Shown: positions 51,770 to 60,759 of the stretch, in pieces
How positions within the stretch are numbered: the stretch's first letter is position 1
Layout: each line of letters starts with the position of its first letter
From: Lysinibacillus_B sp050613145
GTDB lineage: Bacteria; Bacillota; Bacilli; Bacillales_A; Planococcaceae
Assembly: GCF_050613145.1 (NCBI RefSeq)
Contig: NZ_CP192507.1
Coordinates: 1,984,001 to 2,048,000, forward strand
Direction: 5' to 3'
DNA: 64,000 bases
Notes under the pieces: generated by a model
What the model saw: the letters and a program-made list of their open reading frames with translations, nothing else
Database searches by the model: none
Told to the model about the DNA's origin: nothing
Program-made: the position numbers and the translations under genes

Positions 51770-52546
51770 GTGGGTTTAGCAACAAAACTAGACCTAATTA
51801 TGAAGAAGAAATGGTTGGTGAAAGACCAACCTCTATCGAACAGTCAGCCGATAGAAGCCTAATCCTCCTGCATCCAGTGAGACGCGACCACGTCGAAGGG
51901 GTGAAGTCAGGTGAAGTCGTACTCGCAAAGGCGAGGCGGGGCTCTTTAAAAGATGGCAATGGTTAGGACAACGAATCCATTATGTAAAGCACGAGTATTT
52001 AATCTGTATGATAAGAAGCTACGCTAGGGGTTTTGTACAGATTCATCGAGTTGGAATGCTCGATTGGCCATGAAAGTAATTGACTGTTAAATTCATGGTG
52101 GTACGCGGTCGCAAAGTGGAAACCTAAAGTCATCAAAACAAGGGATTCTCTTCATGGAACGTTTGAAGCCTTCTATGCGTAGGTGGGGCCAGCACCAAAG
52201 AGGCATGAAAGGTGGCTGCGGGTTTGTAGTAGTGATGATCGCTAGCCGTTTGGACTTGTATGGTAACATACGAGAAGGAGAAAACTAGCAGGAGCGAAGG
52301 AACCCAGTCAATGAATCGATTTTATACGTATCTCCTAAAGTAAGTATTGAACATAACTATGATTATAAATGATAACCATGGGTTATTTAGTAAGGAAAAC
52401 TTACTAATGAGCAGTATTATTGGGTGTGTTTAATACTTAGGAGATATAGTGTTATTCATTGACGGATCGCCGTATGCGATGAAAGTCGCCTGTACGGTGA
52501 AGGCTCGTTATAAAACCTAGAGACAGATAAGGTATAAGACGAGAAT
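51770..52546 (+). ncRNA. ORF-less group II intron
   Basis: About 777 bases, starting GTGGGTTTAG and ending GACGAGAAT (AY-type end). Recognisable parts: domain I ATCGAACAGTCAGCCGATAG; domain V GCCGTATGCGATGAAAGTCG with CCTGTACGGT; domain VI CTCGTTATAAAACCT pairing with AGGTATAAGACGAG, with a bulged A. No reverse-transcriptase/maturase ORF exists, so the RNA would need a maturase in trans. A truncated copy of its 3' end lies at 8776-8846. Exact ends are estimated. Confidence 0.85.
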
Positions 52547-53092
52547 AGCGGATTTACACCACAAAAAATCACTTTTAAAAATGACCAGGTTACTTTCGGT
52601 TTAGTTGGGACGTCTGTTGAATTATCTCAGCAAGGAATCGTATCAGCTAAAATAGAGAACGGACAAATTGAGGTTACTTCTATTTCTGCTGGTTCAGTTA
52701 TGCTTAAAGTAAAGGACGGTACAAAAACGGCTGGTATTCATTTAAAAGTAGATGAAACAGGAAACATTACAACTGTTGACACTTATCCCTACACAGGAAT
52801 GAATCGACCACCAATTTTGGTAAAAGTCCATGAGCCATTGTCAACAACAGCAGAACAATCTGTATCTGGTAATGTAGGATTATATTTTGTAGATTTAGAA
52901 AATGACGAAATCAAATATACTATTCGTACTGGTGTTTCTTATGGTTCTCTTTTACTCAATACTGTCTCAGGGGTGTTTACATACAAGCCTGATTATAATA
53001 CTATTGTTCAAAATGATACTTTCACTATTTCAGCATATGATACAAGCATGGGTAGTAGTATCATCAAGGTAGATATTATCATAATGTTCTAG
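52547..53092 (+). pseudogene. 3' exon of a surface or fibre protein after the group II intron
   Basis: Open from the inferred splice site (AGC GGA TTT ACA) to the stop at 53092, ~181 codons: SGFTPQKITFKNDQVTFG, Big_2-like middle (GIVSAKIENGQIEVTSISAG), then a cadherin/VCBS-like end (GVFTYKPDYNTIVQNDTFTI). No start codon or RBS. The 5' exon cannot be the SLH gene as it stands, since that gene stops at 51722 in another frame and the 47 bases before the intron contain a stop in the frame of this exon. So it is a split or recombined gene, not simply the tail of 49485-51722. Confidence 0.65.
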
Positions 53093-53130
53093 TAGTAACA
53101 GTAACTGTGCAGAAATAAGAATCATTTTTT

Positions 53131-53162
53131 AGAGAACGTCCATTTGGGCGTTCTTTTCTTTT
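53131..53162 (+). terminator. Terminator after the exon fragment
   Basis: AGAACGTCC / GGGCGTTCT stem followed by TTTCTTTTT. Confidence 0.75.
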
Positions 53163-53229
53163 TATTCATTAAGACCAAAGCAACGCACTGTACTGAGCAG
53201 TGCTATTTTTATTTTCAAGAGGTGAGAGT

Positions 53230-53621
53230 ATGATTTTGGGGGCAACGATTATAGGGAGTACAAAAATTTCAGAGGGAATGGCAACAAGTAATAATCCATG
53301 GGCATATTTAGTAGGGGGATTGCTAGTCGCTTTAGCGATTATAGGGCATCATATTTGTAAAGATTTGAAGAAGCAGCAAGAGCATTTAGCCAATTTGGAT
53401 AAAGAACATCGAGGCGATTCTAAAAAGCGAGAAGAACGCCTAAATGAGCAAATCGACAAGTCTATAGCTGCTAATGCATCTTTAGTGGAAACACAAAAGG
53501 AGATCATTACAACGATCAGTGCTGTGCAGGAGTGAAGTCGAATTTAAGTTCATTGGAAACTGATTTTAGTAAACGGATGGATGAATTAGAGCAAAAAATT
53601 TCGAATAAGAAGAGTGCTTAA
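53230..53621 (+). pseudogene. BhlA/UviB-like phage lysis protein with a frameshift
   Basis: ATG at 53230 (AGAGGTGAG upstream). Frame 1 reads MILGATIIGSTKISEGMATS, one membrane span (YLVGGLLVALAIIGHHI) and a coiled coil (KKREERLNEQIDKS), and stops at 53535. The next frame continues the coiled coil (VKSNLSSLETDFSKRMDELE) to 53621, so a one-base change near 53530 truncates it. Upstream of the holin, as usual in phage lysis modules. Confidence 0.75.
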
Positions 53622-53622
53622 C

Positions 53623-53886
53623 ATGGATTTAACAGTATTATTCGTCGTAGCAATTGCCATTCTTGGTATTATCAAAGCATTCGTTCAGGTCGTGAAAATA
53701 ACATTTAAATTAGCTAATCAGTATGTACCGATTGTCTCTGTGGCAGTCGATATTTTAATAGGGATTGCAGTATGGCCAATCACAGAGTACTCAATATACA
53801 TCATGGCTCTAGGTGGTGCAATGGGTGGTTTGACTGCTTGTGGCACGTTTGACTTTACTAAAGTTGTAAAGAGTGGTGATAAGTAA
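53623..53886 (+). CDS. Phage holin
   Basis: 87 residues from the ATG at 53623, two bases after the previous stop. Hydrophobic: LTVLFVVAIAILGIIKAFVQ, VPIVSVAVDILIGIAVWPI, YIMALGGAMGGLTACGTF, then a charged tail (DFTKVVKSGDK). Small size, three spans and a position between the BhlA-like gene and amidase remnant identify a holin. Appears intact. Confidence 0.78.
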   Translation: MDLTVLFVVAIAILGIIKAFVQVVKITFKLANQYVPIVSVAVDILIGIAVWPITEYSIYIMALGGAMGGLTACGTFDFTKVVKSGDK

Positions 53887-53910
53887 TGGTGCAAATCCGT
53901 CAAAACTGAG

Positions 53911-54241
53911 TACCCAAGTTAATTATCGATAAGGTGTCATATGGTAAGGGTAATTGTAAAAAACGTATCTGTGTACACGAAACAGATAATACACGTACTG
54001 GTGCAGATGCACATAACGAACTTCAAAAGAACGGTAACAGTCGACAAGCATCATGGCATTGGCAAGTGGACGATTAAGAAGCAGTTCAATCATTTACTCA
54101 TGATATACGTTGTTGGACAGCAGGTAGTGGTAATAATGAAGCCATTCAGGTACATTTAAAGGATTAGAAGCTGCTAATGCAGGTGCTACAAAAATTAAAA
54201 ATGCCAAGTTGGCTAGTATTGTACATGTACAAAAAGTGTAA
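53911..54241 (+). pseudogene. N-acetylmuramoyl-L-alanine amidase (endolysin) remnant
   Basis: Frame reads KLIIDKVSYGKGNCKKRICV, HETDNTRTGADAHNELQKNG, ASWHWQVDD, then an in-frame TAA, then EAVQSFTHDIRCWTAGSGNN EAIQVH. After a further stop, the end of the protein (LEAANAGATKIKNAKLASIV HVQKV) appears, with the middle missing. The HETDNT and WHWQVDD motifs are those of Amidase_2 zinc amidases. Inactive. Confidence 0.8.
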
Positions 54242-54290
54242 TAAATAAGTACAAGCCAGTTACCTTAGTAGTATCGCTTTTTAGGAATAT

Positions 54291-54338
54291 AAAAAGCAAA
54301 AAGGCATCCCAATTTAGAGGTGCCTTTTTGCTTTTAAC
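54291..54338 (+). terminator. Terminator at the end of the lysis module
   Basis: AAAAGCAAAAAGGCA pairs with TGCCTTTTTGCTTTT. Bidirectional. Confidence 0.85.
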
Positions 54339-54339
54339 C

Positions 54340-54420
54340 CTTACAGCTGCCCGTTTTATCTCCCCAAAATTCTCCCCGAAATCGTCCCCAAATAGAGCGT
54401 TTTTGTATGGATTTGTATGG
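54340..54420 (-). other. Possible remnant of an integrase 3' end and attachment region
   Basis: On the minus strand one frame gives ALFGDDFGENFGEIKRAA, resembling the tails of some phage integrases, followed (on + coordinates beyond 54400) by TTTGTATGGA repeated twice in tandem and again as CTTGTATGGA near 54490. This may mark the prophage right end. Weak evidence. Confidence 0.25.
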
Positions 54421-54496
54421 AGGATATTACTTTAACAGTTTTATCATGAATGTTGATATATCAATGTTTGTAGGGCTTTTTATTCGCTTGTATGGA

Positions 54497-56101
54497 CTAC
54501 TTTAAACCTTGACTTTCCTTCCACTCAAGGAATTCATCATACGTACATTGCTTATCTAAAATTGAGCCGTCTTCGCGGATTTCAATGACACGGTTCGCAA
54601 TTGTTTGGATGAATTGGTGGTCATGTGATGTAAATAGCATCGCACCTTTGAAGCGGATTAAGCCTTCGTTTAGCGCTTGAATTGATTCAAGGTCTAAATG
54701 GTTCGTTGGCTCATCTAGAATAAGCACGTTCGAGTTTGAAAGCATCATTTTAGATAGCATACAACGAACTTTTTCTCCACCTGATAAAACAGCAGGTGAT
54801 TTTTTCACCTCTTCACCAGAGAATAACATACGACCTAAGAAGCCGCGTAAGAAGCTTTCTGTTTCGTCTTCTGGTGAGTATTGGCGTAACCATTCTACTA
54901 ATGTTTTTTCACTGCCTGTGAAATATTTGTCATGGTCGTTTTCAAAGTAGCTTTGAGACGTAGTGACACCCCATTTGAATGTACCAGCGTCCGGCTGTGC
55001 TTGCTCCATTAAAATATCAAATAGTGCAGTTTTCGCATTTGGACTACCAAGTAATACGACTTTATCTTCTTTATTCATCGAGAAACGAATGTCTTTAAAT
55101 AATGTTTCGCCCTCTAGTGAAGCTGTTAAACCGTCAACCGTTAATACATCATTCCCGATTTCACGACCAATTTGGAAGTTAATGAATGGGTATTTACGGC
55201 TTGATGGACGAATGTCGTCAAGCTCGATTTTATCCAGCATTTTTTTACGAGATGTTGCTTGCTTCGATTTAGAAGCGTTCGCAGAGAAGCGTGCAATGAA
55301 TGCTTGTAATTCTTTAATCTTCTCTTCTTTTTTTGCATTTTGGTCAGATTGCATTTTTTGTGCTAATTGACTTGATTCATACCAGAAATCGTAGTTACCA
55401 ACATATAATTGAATTTTCCCGAAGTCAAGGTCCGCAATGTGCGTACACACTTTGTTTAAGAAGTGACGGTCATGGGATACAACAATTACTGTGTTTTCGA
55501 AGTTGATTAAAAACTCTTCTAACCATTGAATTGCCTTTAAGTCAAGGTGGTTGGTAGGCTCATCTAGTAATAGTACATCTGGCTCACCGAATAGTGCTTG
55601 TGCAAGTAAAACTTTTACTTTTTCAGCGCCTTCTAGATCCGCCATTTTTGTATAATGTAATTCATCACCAATGCCTAAACCATTTAGAAGTGTTGCTGCG
55701 TCAGATTCTGCTACCCAGCCGTTCATTTCCGCGAATTCGCCTTCAAGCTCTGCTGCACGCATACCATCTTCATCAGAAAACTCTTCTTTTGCATAAATAG
55801 CGTCTTTTTCTTTCATGACTTCATATAGACGTTTGTTCCCCATAATAACTGTCTCTAAAACAGTGAACTCATCGTATTCGAAGTGATTTTGTTTAAGTAC
55901 CGATAAACGCTCGTCCTTACCCATTGATACGTGGCCTTCTTGCGCCTCAATATCACCAGCTAAAATTTTTAAAAATGTTGATTTACCAGCACCGTTCGCG
56001 CCGATTAGGCCGTAACAGTTGCCTGGTGTGAATTTAATATTTACGTCGTCAAATAATTTACGGTCGCCATAGCGAAGACCTACACCACTTACTTGAATCA
56101 T
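54497..56101 (-). CDS. ykpA: ABC-F family ATPase (YkpA/YbiT type)
   Basis: 534 residues, two ABC domains and no membrane part. Domain 1: Walker A GANGAGKST (~33-41), a degenerate signature DLEGAEKVKVLL, Walker B LLLDEPTNHLD. An ABC-F linker (~240-310, KKEEKIKELQAFIARF). Domain 2: a degenerate Walker A, GSPNAKTALF, typical of the YkpA/YbiT branch, then LSGGEKVRCML and LILDEPTNHLD. ABC-F proteins act on ribosomes. AAGGAGGT precedes the ATG. Confidence 0.93.
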   Translation of the reverse strand: MIQVSGVGLRYGDRKLFDDVNIKFTPGNCYGLIGANGAGKSTFLKILAGDIEAQEGHVSMGKDERLSVLKQNHFEYDEFTVLETVIMGNKRLYEVMKEKDAIYAKEEFSDEDGMRAAELEGEFAEMNGWVAESDAATLLNGLGIGDELHYTKMADLEGAEKVKVLLAQALFGEPDVLLLDEPTNHLDLKAIQWLEEFLINFENTVIVVSHDRHFLNKVCTHIADLDFGKIQLYVGNYDFWYESSQLAQKMQSDQNAKKEEKIKELQAFIARFSANASKSKQATSRKKMLDKIELDDIRPSSRKYPFINFQIGREIGNDVLTVDGLTASLEGETLFKDIRFSMNKEDKVVLLGSPNAKTALFDILMEQAQPDAGTFKWGVTTSQSYFENDHDKYFTGSEKTLVEWLRQYSPEDETESFLRGFLGRMLFSGEEVKKSPAVLSGGEKVRCMLSKMMLSNSNVLILDEPTNHLDLESIQALNEGLIRFKGAMLFTSHDHQFIQTIANRVIEIREDGSILDKQCTYDEFLEWKESQGLK

Positions 56102-56592
56102 GTAAGTACCTCCTTGAGATATTAGATTATGATTTTGCGGTTTGTTAATGATTTAAACCTTTATACACAATGCTTTTTATTATAACACAATGGATGGGTG
56201 AAATTAAATACAGAGATGATATTTGTATAAAGGGTAATTTAATAGGTATGTAAATATCATTAAATTTTTCTAATCATCAAAGTATCGAGCAAATTGGTGA
56301 AATCTGGACGTTCACTGTACTTCAAACTGTCCTTGAATTTTGTCTATGAACGCTTCTTCTAGGAAGTACTGACCTGGGTGCAGCAGCGCACATTCAACTA
56401 AATAGCCCTTTTTAAAAAATCGAACTCGCATTAAAAGAGGAGTCTGTCCAAAAGTCGGTTTTCTCCTAAGACGTGATTCAACTCTTCCTTCAATAGGCTA
56501 TTTTCTCATAACAAAATGATTTCAAACACGATTCATCTCATGAAAATCTTAAGTTTTTAAATGGTTATGAATAATTCAAGATCTAATTTATA
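56102..56592. other. Intergenic region before the TetR gene
   Basis: About 490 bp. A 39-codon minus-strand ORF (56312-56431, MRVRFFKKGYLVECALLHPG) has no RBS and looks like a fragment. No intact gene recognised. Confidence 0.4.
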
Positions 56593-56621
56593 TTGACAAA
56601 AATAACCTAGCGCGCTATCCT
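56593..56621 (+). promoter_or_regulatory. Promoter of the tetR-type gene
   Basis: TTGACA (56593-56598), 17-bp spacer, TATCCT (56616-56621), immediately before the palindromic operator. Confidence 0.75.
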
Positions 56622-56630
56622 TAAAAAGGA

Positions 56631-56646
56631 GTTAGTGTACACTAAC
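56631..56646. promoter_or_regulatory. TetR-family operator 1
   Basis: Perfect palindrome GTTAGTGTACACTAAC, 10-25 bp downstream of the -10 and 26 bp before the regulator's ATG. Shares the GTTAGT half-site with operator 2. Confidence 0.85.
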
Positions 56647-56671
56647 GTTCGCTGTTAAAGGAGTTATTTAG

Positions 56672-57256
56672 ATGAGTTCTAGCCCGATTAAAGACAAAAT
56701 TTTAGAAGCTTCCCTACATTTATTTTCAACTAAGGGATATAAAGGAACAACAACTAAGCTTATTGCAAAAGAAGCTGGCACTAGTGAGATGGCTGTTTTT
56801 CGTAACTTTGGGACGAAAAAGAACATCTTAAAAGAAATCGTTGAGTCAAAAAAACCACAAACCCTTGAAAGAATTCAGACGTTTATTCTAAGCAGGGAAA
56901 CATGGGATTTAAAAGAAGATTTAACGACCATCGCTCATATGCATATGGACTTTTTAAGAAATAATTTCTCGTTTATTTTGATTGTTATGTTTCACGAATT
57001 AGATGACGAAATTACAGAGATGTTAACGGATTTACCATTTGGTCTCAAGAAAGAACTGAAACATTACTTAGAACGTATGCATGCTATGGGGAAGTTAAAA
57101 GAGATAGATATTGACATTGCAGCCAGTCAATTTTTAGCGATGAATATCGGATATTTATTGTTGAAAAATCGATTTAAGGATTCATTTTTATCCATCGATG
57201 ATGACAGTTATGTTAAGCAATCTGTTGCAACATTTGCCGAAGGAATCATTCCATAG
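56672..57256 (+). CDS. TetR/AcrR-family transcriptional regulator
   Basis: 194 residues, AAAGGAG before the ATG. N-terminal HTH: ILEASLHLFSTKGYKGTTTK, LIAKEAGTSEMAVFRNFGTK (recognition helix ~35-48). The C-terminal helical ligand-binding domain is divergent. It is bracketed by two palindromes with GTTAGT half-sites, one before itself and one before the ABC operon: likely an autoregulated repressor of the exporter. Confidence 0.92.
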   Translation: MSSSPIKDKILEASLHLFSTKGYKGTTTKLIAKEAGTSEMAVFRNFGTKKNILKEIVESKKPQTLERIQTFILSRETWDLKEDLTTIAHMHMDFLRNNFSFILIVMFHELDDEITEMLTDLPFGLKKELKHYLERMHAMGKLKEIDIDIAASQFLAMNIGYLLLKNRFKDSFLSIDDDSYVKQSVATFAEGIIP

Positions 57257-57277
57257 GCAATTTTCTTTTATCAATAA

Positions 57278-57297
57278 TGTTAGTTAGTACTAACTAA
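57278..57297. promoter_or_regulatory. TetR-family operator 2, before the ABC exporter genes
   Basis: Perfect 20-bp palindrome GTTAGTTAGTACTAACTAAC, 26 bp before the ATPase ATG and 22 bp after the regulator's stop. Confidence 0.88.
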
Positions 57298-57322
57298 CAA
57301 GAATTAAAGGAGCTGAGTTATC

Positions 57323-58300
57323 ATGCATCAATCAATTAATCAAACTGAATTAGCCGTCTCATTACAAAACATTGAAATGACATTTCAATCTAAAGGGAAG
57401 AAGCCTTTTAAAGTACTTCAAAACCTCTCATTTCAAATTGCAAAAGGTCAGGTGTTTTGTTTATTAGGACCAAATGGTTCTGGTAAAACGACAACTATTA
57501 ATCTTATCAATGGACTACTACGCCCTACGAAGGGGGAAATTGGCGTTTTAGGATTAAATCCATCTCAGAATCGCAGAAAAGTTCTTAGTCAAATTGCTCT
57601 TGTACCGCAAGAAACAGCATTATATACAGACTTAACTGCATATGAAAACCTAATGTTTCATGGATGTTATTACGGTGTTTCCAAGCAAGCCCTTCCCAAT
57701 AAAATAGAGGAAATGATTCAGCTTGTTCAATTAAAAGGACGTGAACATGATAAAGTTAGCACATATTCAGGTGGTATGCAGAGACGTCTTGCTCTAGCTC
57801 GTGCATTATTAACAGAACCTGAACTATTACTATTAGATGAACCTACTCTTGGAGTAGATGTTCAGTCACGTAACGCGATATGGGAGCAGATCCGCGGTTT
57901 AGCTTCGTCAGGGAAGTCTGTTTTATTAACAACGAATTACATGGAGGAAGCAGAAGTACTAGGTGATCAGATTCTTATTATGGATCAGGGTGTTCCATTG
58001 ATTTCTGGAACGCTTCAAGAGCTAAAACAACAGCTCAACCAAAAAACATTAACGTTTCGTTTTGACCGTAAAGAAAACGCTGAAAAATTCGCTCTACAAG
58101 TTGTACCAAACTATAAATTTGACATAAATGAAAATGAGCTAAAGATTCACTTGTCTGATGTCGAACAGGCGATGAACATTGTGAGAGCTCTTTCTAGTCA
58201 AAAAGGAGATACACACGATTTAGTTAATGGATTTGAATTGAAAGAGCCGAATCTTCAGGATGTTTTCTTACACTTTACTGGAAGAGCACTACGGGATTAA
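57323..58300 (+). CDS. ABC-2 exporter, ATP-binding protein
   Basis: 325 residues, AAAGGAGCTGAG upstream. Walker A GPNGSGKTTT (~52-61), Q-loop VPQETALY, signature YSGGMQRRLALARALL, Walker B LLLLDEPTLGVD, switch LTTNYMEEAE. A C-terminal ~90-residue extension (FRFDRKENAEKF ...) is typical of DrrA/CcmA-type drug or lipid exporters. Followed by two ABC-2 permeases. The exported compound is not known. Confidence 0.92.
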   Translation: MHQSINQTELAVSLQNIEMTFQSKGKKPFKVLQNLSFQIAKGQVFCLLGPNGSGKTTTINLINGLLRPTKGEIGVLGLNPSQNRRKVLSQIALVPQETALYTDLTAYENLMFHGCYYGVSKQALPNKIEEMIQLVQLKGREHDKVSTYSGGMQRRLALARALLTEPELLLLDEPTLGVDVQSRNAIWEQIRGLASSGKSVLLTTNYMEEAEVLGDQILIMDQGVPLISGTLQELKQQLNQKTLTFRFDRKENAEKFALQVVPNYKFDINENELKIHLSDVEQAMNIVRALSSQKGDTHDLVNGFELKEPNLQDVFLHFTGRALRD

Positions 58301-58313
58301 GGGAGGATGGATC

Positions 58314-59441
58314 ATGTTATCTGCATTATTATCGCTTACTAAAAAGGACGCATTACAAAGCTTTCGAAATCCATTGTTTTTTGTCATTAGTATTTTAGTT
58401 CCTCTTATTTTTGTCGCATTGTATGCATTTATGGTTCATGTTTCAACTACGAATCCTATCGTGATAGCAAACCATTCGGAAGGGAAATATAGTGATCATC
58501 TTCTTGAAATTATGGAAACGATGGGTGTCACTGATGGTAAATATTATGAAATAAAAACTGTAGAACCTGAGAAAGCTTACCAATTATATAAAACAAATCA
58601 AGCTATTGCTTTACTTGATATTCCAGCAAATTTTGATGACAACTTGGCTACTGGTAAACAAGGTTTGCTAGATTTACAGGTTATGAATATGAATTCTGAT
58701 GATGTGAAAAATTTTCAAATAAGATTGGATCATGCAATTTATCTCTATCAACAGCAATATCATCCTAACGAATCAATTGATATGGTTGAATACCGAGCTT
58801 TTGAAGAAGACATTCCAATTAAACATTACCTTGCTGCGGCTCTATTAATGTTCACTGTTCTTTATTCGGGAATGGTGAACACTGGTGTACTCCTAACAAA
58901 AGAATGGGAAGACCGAACAGCAAAGTCGCTAGTGTTAACGCCACTTGGCTATGTCCCTCTCATTGCAAGTAAATGGACGACAGCATTTATTCAAACGATT
59001 CTTAGTACTGGGATTACATTGTGGATATTAAATTTACTTCTAGGGTTCCCGATAGCTCAGTTGAATGGATTTGTTTGGTTAAACTTATTACTACTATTCA
59101 TATATAGTGCAGCAATAGGTACTTTATTAGGCGTATGGTTCCAACAATCACTCCCTCTCATTCCAATTTCGGTCATCATTGCTGTTGGTCACTTCTTTGT
59201 GAACGGATATGAGTCCTATATAAGAGGTTTTGCTCATAATAACGCCGTCGAATGGTTATGGAAATTAGCTGGTTGGTTTCCGATTTCTGCCCTCACTGAT
59301 TATATTAGATTTACTGCTGAGAGCATCAACTCCCTATATCCATGGATGGCATTTTCAGCAATGTGTATTATTATTTTTTTCTTATTGATTTTCGCAGCCT
59401 ATCAGTTACATCGAAATCTATCCTTTACTCAAGGACAATAG
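58314..59441 (+). CDS. ABC-2 type exporter permease 1
   Basis: 375 residues from the ATG at 58314 (AGGGAGGATGG upstream, 13 bp after the ATPase stop); the frame extends into the ATPase gene. One N-terminal span (FFVISILVPLIFVALYAFMV), a ~130-residue extracytoplasmic domain (VIANHSEGKYSDHLLEIMET), then five spans. YhgE/YadH-like ABC-2 layout. Pairs with the next gene. Confidence 0.9.
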   Translation: MLSALLSLTKKDALQSFRNPLFFVISILVPLIFVALYAFMVHVSTTNPIVIANHSEGKYSDHLLEIMETMGVTDGKYYEIKTVEPEKAYQLYKTNQAIALLDIPANFDDNLATGKQGLLDLQVMNMNSDDVKNFQIRLDHAIYLYQQQYHPNESIDMVEYRAFEEDIPIKHYLAAALLMFTVLYSGMVNTGVLLTKEWEDRTAKSLVLTPLGYVPLIASKWTTAFIQTILSTGITLWILNLLLGFPIAQLNGFVWLNLLLLFIYSAAIGTLLGVWFQQSLPLIPISVIIAVGHFFVNGYESYIRGFAHNNAVEWLWKLAGWFPISALTDYIRFTAESINSLYPWMAFSAMCIIIFFLLIFAAYQLHRNLSFTQGQ

Positions 59442-59454
59442 GAGGGAAAAAGAA

Positions 59455-60558
59455 ATGATACAAGCGATACTTAGTGTTATTCAAAGAAATGGAAAACTAT
59501 TATTACGGAAAAAGGGATTGATGATACAGCCAATTGTCGTTCCAATCGTAATGCTGCTCCTATCCGCTATTATTTTCGGAGGAGGAGGGGACGCTTGGCC
59601 AATTGGACTGGTCAACCATTCGCATAGCGAGGAAGCGGCTTCTTTAGTGGACAGCATTCAAGAGAGTCACTCCAATATCTCGCCATATTTTCAGCTAATA
59701 TCCACTGACGAAGCAGAAACGAGAAAGCTAATTAATCAAGGAAGAATTCAACTTTTGATTGAAATACCAGAAAATTATCCGCAAACGAAGACGATAAATA
59801 TTGAAACGTTTAATATTAATAGTGATGCAATGAAAAATGCGCGTCTACGATTAGAACATGCTATTAATAACAGGTTAGCTGAATCAAAGTCTTTAAAAAT
59901 TGATTACATCTTACAAACAGAAAAAGAACAAGATGTGTGGAGATCTGCGTATCTAGGAGGTAGCTGTGTGCTGTTAGCATTATTTTTCGGGGCTATAATG
60001 CTTGGGGCAAATTTATACGCATTCGAATATGAAAACCGCACTCGGAAAGAAATGCTATTAACCCCTTTAGGAGCTGTTTTAGCAGGAGTAGGGAATATGC
60101 TGACTGCGATTCTATTTGCTTTTATTACAACAATACCAACTTTACTTGTTGCCATTCTTTTTTTTCGCCTCACATTTAATGGTTGGAATGCAACGAAAGT
60201 ATTACTTGGAATGCTACCAATCATGCTAGCTTGTGCGGGAGTTGGAATTTTGCTAGGAAGGTTGTTTAAAAAATATCGTATCATTCAACCGATTCTTGTC
60301 ATTGTTGCGATTGGCACGGTTGTCATTGGTGGTGGATTTGTCGGAGTCCCTCTCTTGCCTGAATTTGCCCAAACATTTACTGATTTTTGGGTTTTCTCTA
60401 GAATCTTCATGTGGTTTAATCCACTACTCCATGGTTTTGTCGATTATTTAACATGGGGTCAATGGATATGGATTACGACAGCAGCAATCTTAGGTGTCTG
60501 TCTGATGGTCTGGAGCTATACATCTGAGACAAAGCATTATATGAGCGGTGGTCAATAG
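59455..60558 (+). CDS. ABC-2 type exporter permease 2
   Basis: 367 residues, AGGAGGGAAAAAG before the ATG, 13 bp after permease 1. The same architecture: N-terminal span (IVVPIVMLLLSAIIFGGG), an outside domain with GLVNHSHSEEAASLVDSI, then five spans. The two permeases look like ancient duplicates (both carry N-S/D-D..K-N-x-x-(I/R)LxHAI motifs in the external domain) and should form a heterodimer. Confidence 0.9.
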   Translation: MIQAILSVIQRNGKLLLRKKGLMIQPIVVPIVMLLLSAIIFGGGGDAWPIGLVNHSHSEEAASLVDSIQESHSNISPYFQLISTDEAETRKLINQGRIQLLIEIPENYPQTKTINIETFNINSDAMKNARLRLEHAINNRLAESKSLKIDYILQTEKEQDVWRSAYLGGSCVLLALFFGAIMLGANLYAFEYENRTRKEMLLTPLGAVLAGVGNMLTAILFAFITTIPTLLVAILFFRLTFNGWNATKVLLGMLPIMLACAGVGILLGRLFKKYRIIQPILVIVAIGTVVIGGGFVGVPLLPEFAQTFTDFWVFSRIFMWFNPLLHGFVDYLTWGQWIWITTAAILGVCLMVWSYTSETKHYMSGGQ

Positions 60559-60674
60559 CCAGATAGAGAAAAGTTCAAACTTTTTTGCAAGACATTCAGT
60601 GTTGGAAGGTTGGTTGATCTAGTGCTTGAATATGTACCTGCTTAAGTCTTTTGCAAATTGAACGAATATTAACG

Positions 60675-60709
60675 AAACGACAATGTGTGTAGTGCATTGT
60701 CGTTTTTCA
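60675..60709 (+). terminator. Hairpin downstream of the exporter operon
   Basis: AAACGACAATG (60675-60685) pairs with CATTGTCGTTT (60695-60705), then TTC. Confidence 0.75.
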
Positions 60710-60759
60710 TATTTTGAATTTGATTTTTTCCATATTTAGAAAAAAGAAAGACGAATTTT

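Noticed and set aside
56312..56431. 39-codon minus-strand ORF MRVRFFKKGYLVECALLHPG
   Set aside because: No Shine-Dalgarno sequence; could be a fragment of a lost gene but cannot be supported.
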